From positions 15,823,604 to 15,887,603 of the forward strand of contig CM075940.1 of assembly GCA_038030265.1 (NCBI GenBank): a stretch of 64,000 nucleotides of DNA, given 5' to 3'. Under the pieces are notes generated by a model that was not told where the DNA came from, made no database searches, and was given only the letters and a program-made list of their open reading frames with translations. How positions within the stretch are numbered: position 1 is the first letter of the stretch; every line of letters starts with the position of its first letter. A program made the translations under genes and the position numbers. The DNA is from Corythucha ciliata. Lineage: Eukaryota > Arthropoda > Insecta > Hemiptera > Tingidae. This document shows, one piece after another, positions 8,577-20,756 of this stretch.

Positions 8577-11520
8577 GAAACATCTTTCAATAGTCTTCCC
8601 CCTCTCTGCATGAAAGTAAAGTTCCGGGAACCTGCTGAAAATTTCAAAGTAATGACCCATCGCAATTTGTTTTGTAAGCAAAATCTACATGACGTCACCC
8701 AATATTTTATCTAAATAAGCTCTCGACAATTTTTAAATAACTGATTAGTGTTGCTCTTTGTGTAAGAAAATCGCAATTCATTTCTTCACTCCTTCGAGAA
8801 TGGAAAATTACCAAGTTTTACCAGTTAGTTTAAAGAATTGCAATTGATTGGTCTGTGAGTCCTTCATACACTCCTTCAACGGAAAGAACTGGTAAAACGT
8901 AGGGCAATTAACGGTCACTCAAATAGAACTCATCATGACTGATCGACCTCCATGTTATGTGCGTATTGGAGTTCCCTAGTTTTTTGGAGTTTGTTTTCTT
9001 TAAAAGATGATGAATTTGACGGTAATTAAAACAAATTGGAAGCATAGAGGAAATGCATTACTAACTGAAAACGAAGATAACTTAATTGACTAGTCACGAA
9101 GGCGAGTCAGGCTATAAACAGTTTTCAGTTGTCGTCATTCCGATCTATTTCCTTAAAATGGATTTTTGTGAGCATTCAGTTTATTTAAAACTCATTTTAA
9201 GATCAATTTTCTGCTCACTGGTTCGTCATGCGACAGGAAGTAGCTAATTCACGGCGAATAAAATCGATTCAAAGTTTACGCGCTTCGATTCTAAAGTTTT
9301 TCTCCTCCTCTAATTAAAACGATTTAAAACTCTCTTCCAACCTGTTTTTTTTTCGGTTTTTACGAGTGTGATAACTTCTATTTTTATCCGAAGAGTCCCT
9401 CAACGTGTTTGATGAAAATTGTTCGTCAGGATGTGGCTAGTCATTCGAACTTTTAACAAGGTTTTACACACCTTGGCTCGGTGAGAGAGAAACTCAGCCC
9501 GTAACTTAGTTGAAACAATATAATTCAACCTTTTTTTTTTTTTCAAAAAGTGTTTTTTCTTTTTCTTTTTTCATCTCTCCCTTGTTATGAATTTAGTTTT
9601 CAAAAGTTTTAGCGTGTTTTTTTTTTAATTTAATTCAGTTTCCGCATTTTCGAGAGAAATTATTATAATTATTTGACGGACCACAAACTACGATTTAATA
9701 TTCAATTATTAGGTAAACGAACCGATCAAATATTTACTTTTCCATTAAAAATTATTCATCGTTTATTTAAAATTACTGTTACTCTATTAACGAACCCCTC
9801 GGTTTTCGTCCCTCTTCTATTGCAATTAAAGGTATGGACTACGAGGTTTTGTAAGGGGAAGCTGGCGCTGGATGGGAAGGGATTGCAAGGCAAAAAGGTA
9901 ATGTTGATTTAAAAAGGCCAAGTTTCCGGCTCCCCCTCCAAAATAATCCAAATAAATAGATTTGGAGCTGTTTATTTAAGACTGCGTGCCCAACCACGTT
10001 ACTCTGGAAAAGAGCGAAAAGGGGAAAGTCTGCATGCATGGTGAAGTGATGGGGGAGGGGTATATCTTCCCATTTACTCCATTTTGCTCTATACTAAAAA
10101 TGAAAAAAACCATCGTATTTCTCTTTCATTCTTGCCGCGTGTAACTGCATTCGAGAGAAGAGAACATGGTAGTTCAGACTCAAGTGACTCGGGCACTTTC
10201 CCCTTGTCTTAAGCGCTGTTAAACGTGAATATATCATTTTTGTTCGATTTGTTAGAAGTTATGACCGGGGAGATCACAGATGTGAATAGAACCGAATACT
10301 TAATCCCTGGGATTAAATCAACAGGTTCCAAGCCAAGAAACTCGATTTGACAGTTTCCATTCCTGATGTGTTTTGGGGGGCATATGTTATCGAGCAAAGT
10401 GCGCAGTTTCTGGACGAATATAAACGTCATATAGTCGTGTCAATCATATGGAGGGGGGGGAGCACTGATCCTTCATTTTATAACACGATACACCATTCTT
10501 AATTTGAGCATTCTCCTTACATCACTCTTTCTTTTTCAAGCGTGAATGAACTTGAAAAAGTCTTTTGTTTAAACTGCTAAAACCATGCAGGAGGCTCCAC
10601 GCGAGGAGAGTAATTTCGGTTTTATATTCCGCCCCAAGTCATTAACTATTCAATACCCTTTCATAAAGTGATTTCGCAATTTTCGCAACCCAAAAAGAGA
10701 GAACCCAACAAAATTTAATGGGATGAGAGTGGCTGTGAAGGGGGGGGTGTCGAACGTGAAGAAGGGAAGGGCTAAAAGAGGAGACTAAATCGTGAAAGGT
10801 ATAAGGGAGGGGGTGTGTAAAAAGAGGAGAGGCTTCCAAGATGGCTCCTCGGGGTTGGGCCTGAAAGGAAGATTGATGAGGTCGTTTGCGTTGCTTTTTC
10901 CAAGCAAGACAATTAGTAATTGTGAGCACCATCAATTCTCCTGATGTATTCAGTAAGCCGGCGGTGACGCATCCCTGTCCTCCCTCACCTGTAATTGCTT
11001 GTTAGGTTCACAACGAATTTCTCTTTTCCCCTTAAATCACGCTCAGCATATTAATAAGGAGATGTAGAAGTGACACTTCATTAATAAAAGGGCACCGAAG
11101 ATTTACCTTCCTTTATTGGGGGATTTTCCTATTAAACGATCTCGTGGAGATGGTGATGAGTGGAAAGAGATCTTCGGTTGCCGAAGATTTCATTTGCAAG
11201 GGTTTTGGATAATTTGGGGGATGTATGATGGACAGTGGCATTCCCATGGGGAGGGTTTTGGGGATCAGGACCCCTCCTAGAGTACTTCATCCTGCAGTTA
11301 CGAAATGACAAAAAAAAAGAAATAATATTTTTAAAAAAGTAAAAGCACAAAACCAAGCAAACAAAAGGAACAATATAAAACTGATTTGTTTGGCCCTAAA
11401 AGTTCGCTATTTAGCCTCACTAAGTAAACAACCACGGCATCAATGTCATTTATACAACTGACCAGGCGCAGATTCAGGATTTGCTCGAGGGAGATGGCTC
11501 GAGAAATTGTGTGCCTTGCT
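8577..11520. other. Upstream region of the CSP gene and gene-free sequence
   Basis: AT-rich with T-tracts around 9530-9545 and 9617-9625. A plus-strand TATAAA (9113-9118) followed by TCATTC (9135-9140) and ATG-N7-GTGAGC (9158) could mark a first exon, listed separately. No downstream exon was found. Confidence 0.45.
9113..9140 (+). promoter_or_regulatory. Possible TATA plus initiator
   Basis: TATAAA at 9113 and TCATTC at 9135 fit arthropod core-promoter consensus, but the spacing (A of the initiator 24 nt from the TATA start) is a little short. An ATG follows at 9158 with GTGAGC ten bases later, which could be a first-exon donor. No partner exon was recognised, so this remains a candidate only. 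Confidence 0.2.
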
Positions 11521-12610
11521 CTACTCAAAATGGCTTCACAGCTAGCTATTTGCTGCCTAAAGATAGCTAAACTAGCTATTCCCACCATAAAACCGGCTAG
11601 GCTGACTATATACTCGCGTCCCAAAATTGCAAAACTGACGATTTGAGTCTTGAAAATAGCTAAACCGACTATGCGTGCGCTAAAAATAGCCAAACTGGCT
11701 TTACGTGCCCTAAAAATGGTTAAACCGACTTTGACCCTTAAAATTCACGAAAGGTTAGGATTACCGCGATGAAAATGGCTAATTCGACCATGAGCATTAG
11801 CGTGCCAAAAATGACGAAAATTACAATTCACTTGACGGACTATTTTGCTCCCTAAAAACGGCTAAACTGACTATTCGCGCCCAGGAAAAGCTAAGCGGGC
11901 ATTCCCCACCCTAAAACAGTCCAAACTAACTTTAAGAGCCCTAAAAATGGATTAACTGACAATGTGCGGCTTGAGAATGCCTGACCAGCTGTGATTCTTG
12001 TTTCCTGCTCTAAAAATATCAAAATCGAACATTCGCGCGCCAAAAGTGATTAAACAGACTATTCGCCCTCGAAATGGCCAAATTGGGTATTCAGGCCATA
12101 AAATCGGCAATACTGGCGTCATGAAAAGCTAAAATGACAATTCGCGCAATTAGGCCAAACTGACCATTCGCACCTAGAAATGCTTAAATTGGCAATTCTC
12201 GCTCTGAAAACGGCAAGAATGACCGTGCGGATCCTAAAATCGCAAAACTGACGATTCGTACCCTGAAAATATCACACAGACTATTCAAGCCCTAGAAATG
12301 GCCATACTGACGGTTATAGCGCCGTAAAAATGGCCAAATTGGCTTTTCACGTCCTAAAATTGACCAAAATGACTCCATATGTTGCCTAATATAAATGCTT
12401 AGTTAGACTATGACGATTCGCGCTTTGAAAAGGCCTATAAAGATAATTCCTGCCCTGAAAATGGCAAAACTAACCAATTCACGCGTCGTCAAAAATCGCT
12501 TAACAGGAAAATGTCTAAATTGACAATTCGTGCCCTACAAATAACAAAACTGACGATTCACGCCCTCAAAATGGCTATCTACACCATAAAATGACCAAAA
12601 ATGGCTATTC
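11521..12610. repeat. Degenerate tandem array 1, unit about 30 bp, roughly 35 copies
   Basis: Diverged copies of CCCTAAAAATGGCTAAACTG followed by ACTATTCGCG. Copies vary in length (about 27-36 bp) and sequence, with individual units readable at, for example, 11660-11730, 11850-11900 and 12340-12560. Adjacent copies are not more alike than distant ones by eye, so it is old. Open frames crossing it are artefacts of the periodicity. Confidence 0.85.
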
Positions 12611-13170
12611 GCCACTTCCTCAATTTTGCCGCAAATGAGCGCTTTTTCTCAATTTCATCTGTGAATTAGCTAATTTTAGCCTTGAATTACCGATCTCCTC
12701 TCGAATTTAGCCGTGACATAGTTTTTCCTCCCTTAACTCGCTAGCGATTTTTCTACATTTCATTAGCAAATTGGAATTTTTCTCAATTTTTGCCGCGAAT
12801 TGATGTTTTTTTTACACTTAACCGCGGAATTAGGGTTTTTTTACAATTTAATTGGTCGTGATACATAACATTTTCCCGCATTTTAGCCACAAATTAGGTT
12901 TTTTCTTATTTCAGTGGGTCACTGGTTTTCACCAATTTTAGCCGCGAAGTAGCGTTTTTACTCCTTGATCTATTTTAGCTGTGATTTAGCGGTTGTTTTC
13001 ACTCCTATCAACGAACTAGGTAGCGATTTTTTTTCAATTTCAGACGTGAATCAGCGTTATTTATCAATTTTAGTCCCGAATTAGCGTTTTTTTTTTGTTT
13101 TTTTTCAGTTCTGGTCTGGAAGTTTCATCGAGAAACCTGGAATTAATGTTTTTTCACCGTTTTATCCTCA
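12611..13170. repeat. Degenerate tandem array 2, unit about 45 bp, roughly 12 copies
   Basis: Copies of TCAATTTTAGCCGCGAATTA followed by GCGTTTTTTC, spaced about 40-50 bp. It begins exactly where array 1 ends. The words TTTTAGCC and CGCGAATTAG resemble the reverse complement of parts of the array-1 unit, so the two may be inverted relatives. Confidence 0.8.
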
Positions 13171-13590
13171 AATATTGATACTTTTTCCAAGTTTTTGGGC
13201 GCTTACTTGCCCTAAGAACAACACGTTAGTGCGCCTGCTCAATTTTAACCGCCTAAGGACGGAAACTTGAGGATAGGCGTATTTGCTCTTGCTATCGAAT
13301 GATCGCCGGCTTGCGACTGAACCGGCAGTTTATAGCGTGATTACAAGTTTTTGGTATTTCGCGATTTCCTCGCCTTTTCCAGAGCCAACGTGTTTCAGTT
13401 CGGGACTCGGTACTCTAACCCATCGAGTCCTCTGCCTGAGCCCCTCTCTGGATCCGCGCTTGCCTCTGACGTTGGGTTTTCTCCTCTTTCTAGGGGAAAC
13501 TTGTCATTTCTCGCCCTCACAGTTAGGCGTGTTTTACTCCAAGTCCGCGTGAAAGGTGTGGAGAGATATACTCGAGCCCCGAAGTCCGGG
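13171..13590. other. No gene; repeat-flanking sequence
   Basis: GC-richer than its surroundings. Overlapping open frames on both strands at 13283-13805 have no domain and extend into a dispersed repeat. Confidence 0.45.
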
Positions 13591-13659
13591 GACGAGCCTC
13601 GACGCATGTGGATCTCACTGAGCGGACTCGATAAAATCGGTCGAAACCAATGACATCGC
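13591..13659 (-). repeat. GC-rich dispersed repeat, copy A
   Basis: Reads on the minus strand GCGATGTCATTGGTTTCGAC, then CGATTTTATCGAGTCCGCTC, and ends CGTCGAGGCTCGTCC. The same order of words occurs at 20681-20756 and 63667-63734 on the plus strand. No coding sense was recognised; element class unknown. Confidence 0.65.
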
Positions 13660-16552
13660 AAAATTCTTGTTTGGCCCATTAAAAGGGGTACTGGCGCCCT
13701 TTTGGGTGAGTTTTGGCAACGATTTGTCGCAAATCGCCTCGCGAAATTGTCTTCAACCTGTTTTCTAAGAAAATAGTGAGATTTTCTGGCTAGAGTGAGT
13801 GACATTGACTTTAAAAGGCCACCTTTTAGGGACGTAAAATTTTGTAGGCAGATCGTTCAATTTATGGCTCTATGGGATTTATCCTTCCCCCTACACCCTT
13901 CCTCGGCCGCGATAAGGTAGAGCACGTGATCATTAGGGTGCTAAATGATGAAGAAGTAATAAATCAACGCATGCATATGTAAAGGAATGTGTTACTATCA
14001 AAGTGTGTAAAGACCATTTAGGCCTTTAAGTTAGTAAAGATTGGTTAACCACACCGAAACCCGTGTGTAGATAACCGTTCAGCGCGCGATCGTGAGAAAA
14101 AATTTTGTGCGTTGGCAAGACCACGAGTTGCCATTGAAGTTAGTCAATGGTCGAGAGGGATTTAACAGCAATTTGTATTAACGATATATAGAAGACATCT
14201 GGAGGCTCAATTCACTGAACAAACTCATCACTGGGTTTGTAGGGAAAGCCACCTGTTGCCACGGTATTTCAAAACAATACTGGCAATCAATCATTCGCAA
14301 CCGAACCAATAAGCATGACCATATATGAAATCTTTTTTTTTTTTTTTTTGGGGGGGGGGACTTCCGCTGAGCCCTTTTGTAATCTGGAGAGTGTAAAAGA
14401 ATGACACATTACTGTGGAGTCCGGCTGGGCTAGGAGAATCAAATAAAGTAAAATCACAAAACCTGAACCCTTTTTGTTGGCAGAGTTTACAAAATAGTCA
14501 GATACGTAGAAAAATGTCTTTCTAAAATTTGGATCCTCCTACAAATAACTAACTTGGGTGGGGAAGAGTGAATGAGAGGGCTCTTTAACTAAAGTAAATA
14601 TATAAACTTCTTCAGATAAGGGCTGGCTCGCCATCAAAATGAAAAAGAGCTTCATATTCACCATGCTGAACAGTGAGGCTACAAACTTTTCCAGATTTGC
14701 TAGGAGATGGTGTTGTTATATTTTCCTCATCAAATTTTCCTCTGATTTTTATTCATTGGTTACAGTAATGAGCTTTCAATTGTTCGGCAAGTTGTTGTCT
14801 CAAACATGTAGCTAAGTTTTAACTGACACATCAGGCATTGCAGACATTAGAATGATTGAAATTGTTATTTTTGGTTGCTTAATGCGTTATTTCCATGAAA
14901 CAAGTTGTCAAAACTTAATTAAAACGCGCGTATATTGTTGGATACATTGCATTAATCTTCAATTTTTTTCCATACTTCTTTTCCCTTTGGTAAACACTAA
15001 AATTTCATCCTTGATTCTTCATTTTTATCTTGTCTACATTGTCGCTCTGTGGATTTAATCCATGACAATGAAATATTCATAGTGTAAAGGCTCGAAGAGA
15101 AGAGTGGGTTGTTGATTTAGGCGCATCAATGTATCAAAGTCAGCCCTTTTCCCTCCTCGCACCATTCTCTCTAAAGTGTTCATTTACCCCTTCCCTCGGA
15201 ACCCTCAAGAAGAAATTCCTTACTCCAAGTGTTGGAATGAGGTAAAAAGAATGCGCAAATGTTGCAGTGGGCTGTTATATTTCAGGGGGGAAAAAAGAGT
15301 GTCGAGAAGGGGGTGGAGAGTCGAGGAAACAGAGGAAAAAAGTCTGCGAAAAATATAGCCTTTTAAACAGCGTTTTTCAGCGTCTCTAAGAGACAATACG
15401 AGAGCAAATTGGAGGCGGCCAGGATTCCTGAGGTCCCATTTCAGTGATTAAGTGTGTGCGGTTATCAGGTCCCAGGGTAATTCCACCCTTGGTAATGGGT
15501 TAGGGAAAAGAAGAGCCTTTCTCTCCCTCCCCCTTCCATCTATTTTTTTTTTTTTTTTTTTTTTTCCACACACAAGTGCTACCTCTCTGGGCAGAGCCCT
15601 TTGCCTACCCCGGACCTCCTCGTGCTGCCCGCCAACAGAACCCTCTTCATTTGCTAAAAATTTACATATAAACTATATAAAATGTCTCCTTTAATATTGT
15701 TCTTAATTGATTAAAATTCCTCGGCATTTGAAAGCATTAATTTCGCTGGCTCCGATTTCCCGAGGAACCACTCTCAAAAATGAATTTAATCCCAAGCTAT
15801 TTATTCACACAGAAGAAATCTTTTCAAGTCTGTGACATTTCCTGAGTATAAAAAGACTGATTGCCGCTTTTTCAAACGCTATGGCGAGGGTGAAAAGGGT
15901 GGCCATCTTTTTTTAAGTCTCGCCACTTGAGTTAAAAACTCCGTTCTTTGGCCCTTTTCGCCCTTCCCCCCCTTCACTCCGGAGACAATAGGAAGAAGAA
16001 AAAAAGCACTCGTGGAAAGGAAGGAAGGGTCCGGGAAAAGCAGTCTAAATGTCGTTAGGGTAAAGGAAGGGTTGTTAACTTTTTATTGATCGCCTTTTTT
16101 TTCTCTCTCTCTCTCTCATTCCCTTCTTTTCGTCGAATGACTCACACGGGTTCCTTCGTGAAAAGTATTTTTTGGAAACTGACGATGCCGTTCACTGACG
16201 ACAGGTCGTCCCCCCCCCCTTTCTTTTCCATAAATGACACTGATCAGACAACATTCTGTAGAGTGTAGATTTTACTTCGAGAGGGAGGGGCAGTGGTAAA
16301 AAAGAAGAAGAATTGTGATGAGATGAAAACCGATTTTTCTCTTAATTACTTGACATGTCAACGAAACAAGGTGTTGTCATATTTCTCAGCATAGTTTAAA
16401 TCCATTTTTTTCCCCACAGTTTTTTTTTTATCCAGCAGCATGCTCTTGAATCATGGTGGGTTTGCTCTTAAGTCATTCTTTTAATTCTCTGAAAACGTTA
16501 ATTGCCGTCAATAATAATGTTCAAGTGTCGCTTTAATGACTTACCGTACACC
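13660..16552. other. No gene recognised
   Basis: AT-rich sequence with T/G homopolymers (about 14333-14359; T-tract at 15541-15565) and a CT microsatellite at about 16101-16117. Short open frames lack domains. A TATAAAAAG-like motif near 15848 has no associated gene. Confidence 0.5.
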
Positions 16553-16632
16553 ATGACCCAGCCCGGCCGCAAGTGGTTTTCTCTTCCGGATAACAAATGG
16601 GACACTTGAAGGTCTTGACGTCCGTTTTTTTG
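16553..16632 (+). repeat. 80-bp direct repeat, left copy
   Basis: CATGACCCAGCCCGGCCGCA then AGTGGTTTTC...GACGTCCGTTTTTTTGC. A diverged direct copy lies at 17158-17243, so the two bracket the inverted arms of the 16.6-17.15-kb element. Confidence 0.6.
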
Positions 16633-16635
16633 CGA

Positions 16636-17150
16636 TTCTATGCAAGAAGGGCACAAGCGAAAGGAGTGCACACAACCTGGGTGCTCTCCTCTTTATAAGA
16701 AGAGCTCAAAACCTTTCTGTGAAACTGCACGAAGGGTCTTCTTAATCCCTTTGGTTAGCTGCTATGAAGCGGATTTTGTGTATGAATCGAGAAATCTACT
16801 CAAAATACTTTGGACAGTAAAAGTGATCCCGGATCATCCAATCGAAAAACTTATATTTTCGTCTTTAATAAACATCCGTTGCTCCCGATTGAAAACAATT
16901 GAAATCGCGTGGAAATATTCCTGGCAAATAATTGTAACTGCATAAAATAAGTATGTTTATTATCATAAGGTACGATTTATTTAAGGTAGGAAGGGGAGAA
17001 GGTCGACTGCCTTTAAAAATACAACCACGTAGGGATTAAGAAGACCCTTCATAAAGTTTCTCGGGCCTATAGCAGGGATTTGTGCACATCTTCCGGTCAA
17101 GAAGAGGGTACCAGGTACAGTGTGCCCTCATATGATTTTTGATTGTGCAC
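16636..17150. mobile_element. Diverged foldback element (same family as 44.6 kb)
   Basis: Inverted arms share a perfect 20-mer: GAAGGGTCTTCTTAATCCCT at 16733-16752 against its complement at 17033-17052. The right arm aligns with 44.96-45.25 kb (AATCGCGTG-AAATATTC, CATAAGGTACGA, AAGAAGACCCT). The left arm contains GCAAGAAGGGCACAAGCGAAA, also present near 44644. Internal sequence is largely lost; no coding capacity. Confidence 0.65.
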
Positions 17151-17157
17151 TTCTATC

Positions 17158-17243
17158 ATGACACCGACCAGCGTGGCCGCAAGTGATTTTCCCATCCGGG
17201 TGACTATAATTGAACATTTGAAGCTCATGATGTCCGTTTTTTT
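17158..17243 (+). repeat. 80-bp direct repeat, right copy
   Basis: CATGACACCGACCAGCGTGG then CCGCAAGTGATTTTCCCATC...GATGTCCGTTTTTTTGC, in the same orientation as 16553-16632 and roughly 75% alike by eye. Confidence 0.6.
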
Positions 17244-19572
17244 GCTGCTCAAATCAATCCACTATGAAGCGTTCCGTTTCCGACCGCTACGCCACACCTG
17301 TCAGTCATTTCCATCGAGCTCGGTCACCTAAGAGAAAAAAAGGTTATCGATATTGGCGCTTTTTTGGTTTTTTGAAAGAATTGCATTACATTTCTTAATA
17401 TACTAACGTTACTACACCCAAAAGGTTCCTTCTCTCTTGCCATCGGACAAACATGGCCATTGAAAAATGTTCCAAGCGACCGAAGCTCGACCGGTATTAT
17501 CTTACATGTTTTGGTTGTGCAGAAAAGTCATTTTTGAGACGTATGTATATGCGGGTAGTTTTTGATTTGTGGAGTATAATTTATCACCCCCCCCCCCTTA
17601 CAGGAAGGTGGTAGTGACTCCTTTCAAACTTCATGTAGAGTTGCTTCAATATGAGAGGACGAAACATTCTCTACTTTGAAAATTCCTTGGTGATTGACTT
17701 TCCTTTTAATTTCTCTTATAAATCAGAATCAATAGGCTGCGAACAAATTGATGTAGATCTTTTGCTCAGAGGTCCCTGCCACACTTTTCTAAAATACATA
17801 ATAATAAAAGTCAAAAACACGTTTCAAACGACTGGGAGACTACATCACATAACCACTCACTCTCACGAAAATACTATGAAAAACCTTTTACATTAAGGTT
17901 GGAATGGTGTAGAGGCGGGGGACTGCAATTCCTCACTCTTTTCACCGCCATTGTATGTAAATGGGGAAGGCCTTTTTCTGACAATCCCTCCTTTATCCAT
18001 TCAAAAATAATGAAAAATTTATTAAAGACAAAACACTTTAACTTTTTTTTTTTTTTGAAAGGACAAAATCGTTTCAGGAGGGTAAGAGTGGGAGATTTTT
18101 TTTATAGAGTGACCCAGGAATGGGGGTGGGGGGAGTGAGGTCCTTCCTCCTCAAGAGTCGACCATCTTGAAGTGAGGAGGAAGTAATTCAGCGCGATGGG
18201 CCCCTCGACTGTTTTTCAGGGGACTCGAAAAAAAAAGGATCAATAAAGGGGATGGATTTAGTCCTAGTGTTAGGCTTGAATAAGCAGTTGGGGAAGGGAT
18301 TATTTTGTCTTTCTATGCCATGTTGAAGTTTTAATGGTGAAAAGGTCTGCGAGAGAACTGAAAGGGAACTCATTAGAATTATAAATTGGGGGCTTGCTCC
18401 AAAGTTTTGTGAGGGAAATCCCTTCTCCTATGGGAAAGATAAATTGGAAATCGACGAAATGAATGTTTGAAAAAGTTGAAGAAAATGTTGTTGTTCTATT
18501 TTTCTATTTTCTTAAAATTGATTCTCGTTGCGTTGACTTGAGCTTGGAAGTTGGAAGCATCAAAAGCTTTTAACCGTCGATAGGGAGGGCTTTGATGGGG
18601 GGCGTTAACATGATTAAAAATTTACTTTCAGGGAGAGCAGAATTAAATAAACTTCTAAGTGCTTAGGAAATTGGTTTTACTTCAATGACAAGAACTTGTC
18701 TCAACTTGAAAAACCCACATATAAAAATTTAATTTGTACTTTTTATTTCAAGAAATTGGTCGGGCCTTACTATTTTGTTGTAAATGGTCTCAATTAGCAA
18801 AAGGTTAAGTTCCTGAATTAAAAGGCTAAGGAAGGCACCATAAAACAGGATGTGTCCTTTTAAATTAGAGCGAATTAATGGGCGAAGTTTTGATCTCGAT
18901 TTACGGGGGTGGATCCGTGAGAGGGAGCTAAAGCTCGTATCCTTCAATGGCTAATCCCCCGGAAAAAAAAAGGTTTGTCTTTGAGTAATGTGTAGCGATA
19001 GTGGGCCGAAGTGTAGGAAGGTGAATTAAGCATGAGGAGGGAAGGCTGATGTATGTGGCACTGGAGAAGCGGGGAATGGACGGGTGTTAGGGCCAAGCAA
19101 GAGTTGTGATGAAGAAGGGGTTGGAAAGGAGGGTCTAGGCAAAAAAAAACAGCTTACCACCCTTAGGCACTAAACCAGCCCTTTCACCCTTCCCTTACCC
19201 AAGTAGAAAATGGAGATCTTTTTATAAGTATTGCTTGGCAACTACTATTACTCAGGCTTTTCCCTTTGGCAGGGGCTCGGTGTTTGACCTGAAGGAAAAA
19301 AAAAAGACTATTAGAGGGGGGGGGTGTTATAAATGTCTGGAAAAGGGCATTTTCTAATAGTCAAACTGTAAATGAAATGAAGAAAATAGTATCTTTTTCC
19401 TACTTCCTCCCGTAGATGCAAATTTACAATAGCTTACTCACAATTGTCTCACACCTAACCGGACGCCTAATAGTTAAGGCTACATTATACAACCGAGTGA
19501 ACGCATCGTCCATCTTGTGGTACATAAAAATCTACGTTAATGGAGGTGGACATACTGTGGAGAAGCCCAATA
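17244..19572. other. No gene recognised
   Basis: AT-rich; C-run near 17586, T-tract near 18045, G-run near 19316. Short open frames on both strands have no recognisable domain. Confidence 0.5.
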
Positions 19573-19580
19573 ATCATTTG

Positions 19581-20163
19581 TAGTGATGAGCAAGACCCAC
19601 TAACTACTCGCAATACCAAGACCAAGACCACGGTAGTCTTGGTCTTGCATGGAAGACCAAGACCTGTCTTGCGAGACCACCAACATCTGTTTCACCCGAT
19701 TGAGTCCCAAGAAAAATCGTTCCTAATCATGAAATAATTTCGTTATTCTCGCATTTTATCACCAATCTTGCTTCTTTCTTTCCGACATTACCTTTTTTTT
19801 TGTAGAAAAGTTTGCGAACAGCATCAGCATTACACGCCCCTCCCCTCTACCAACCCAGTTATTTATCGAGATTTTTCTTTTTATTTGAGAAAATTACAAA
19901 GCCAATATGGCTACTTTTGACGTGAATATCGACGTACATTTTTCTCACTTTAAAACACACGGGTTCCAGTAGGGCCCCCCTCCCGCCAATAACTAAAACT
20001 TAAACCCCTCAATAAATCATTAAATCCGAAAGTTTATTATTCTCTACTCTAATTCATGTTATTATGTGCATTCACGTAACTATTACACTCGATTGTAATC
20101 GCGATGCATACATCATATATGACCAAGACCAAGACCATGATTTCACTGCAAGACCTCATCACT
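19581..20163. mobile_element. Non-autonomous hAT-like element (583 bp)
   Basis: Ends are TAGTGATGAG at 19581 and CTCATCACT at 20163, short terminal inverted repeats of hAT type. They are bounded by ATCATTTG (19573-19580) and TTCATTTG (20164-20171), an 8-bp target duplication with one difference; 8 bp is diagnostic of hAT. Subterminal AAGACCAAGACC repeats face each other at both ends (19615-19670 and 20120-20155), as expected for transposase binding sites. No transposase is encoded, so it would depend on a relative elsewhere. Confidence 0.82.
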
Positions 20164-20171
20164 TTCATTTG

Positions 20172-20680
20172 AAGCAAGGCGAAATTATCCCCTAGCAGTT
20201 AGGGCCTATCAATACCCCAAAATGGTGGTTCTTTCACCTGGTTTATAGTTTCTCTATTATATTATTTGGAGGAATGGGGGAGTAGGTAGTAAAGGACTGA
20301 CCTCAAGACCCCTGGCCCGTTTTATTTTTCCATGGGGTCGTATTTGGCTCCCAAGGTTGGTTGATGTGGTACTGTCGATACCCGCCGGAAAATTTGTGAT
20401 GGCCCCTTGAAAACGGGTAAGCCCAATCTGTAAAACGCCAGAATCACGAAGGAAAACCTCTGCCGAAAATCGTTTGCAATTTTCTAGTACCCTGAGTCGT
20501 AAAATTCATAGATACTCAGTTTCGTCCAAGGTGGGTCATTTTTTCAATCTATTTAGATTTGAGCAAAACGCGATATATGATTCCCTCGGACTATGGTCAG
20601 TTGCGGAGTGCAGCCAGTCCCACCCAAAAAGCACCTGAGGGAGCGTCAGCGCCTATTAAAGAGGTGAATACGATAGTTTC
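20172..20680. other. No gene recognised
   Basis: Mixed-composition sequence between the hAT-like element and dispersed repeat copy B. Nothing coding is recognisable. Confidence 0.5.
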
Positions 20681-20756
20681 GCGGTGTCATTGATTTCGAC
20701 CAAGTTTATCCGCTCCAGGGTGGGTCATCGAGGTCCGCCTGCGTTGAGGCTCTTCC
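20681..20756 (+). repeat. GC-rich dispersed repeat, copy B
   Basis: GCGGTGTCATTGATTTCGAC, then CGAGGTCCGCCTGCGTTGAG and GCTCTTCC. Collinear with copies A (13.6 kb, reverse) and C (63.7 kb). Followed by a 9-nt-plus G run near 20783. Confidence 0.65.

Noticed and set aside
11331..11693. 120-codon open frame with repeated AILARxIV phrases
   Set aside because: The repetition comes from the start of the tandem array, not from a repeat protein.
11521..13170. Possible CRISPR-like array
   Set aside because: Repeats are degenerate, there are no unique spacers of constant length, and the context is eukaryotic.
13395..13805. 136-codon open frame, minus strand
   Set aside because: It overlaps open frames on the other strand and runs through the GC-rich dispersed repeat. 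No domain.
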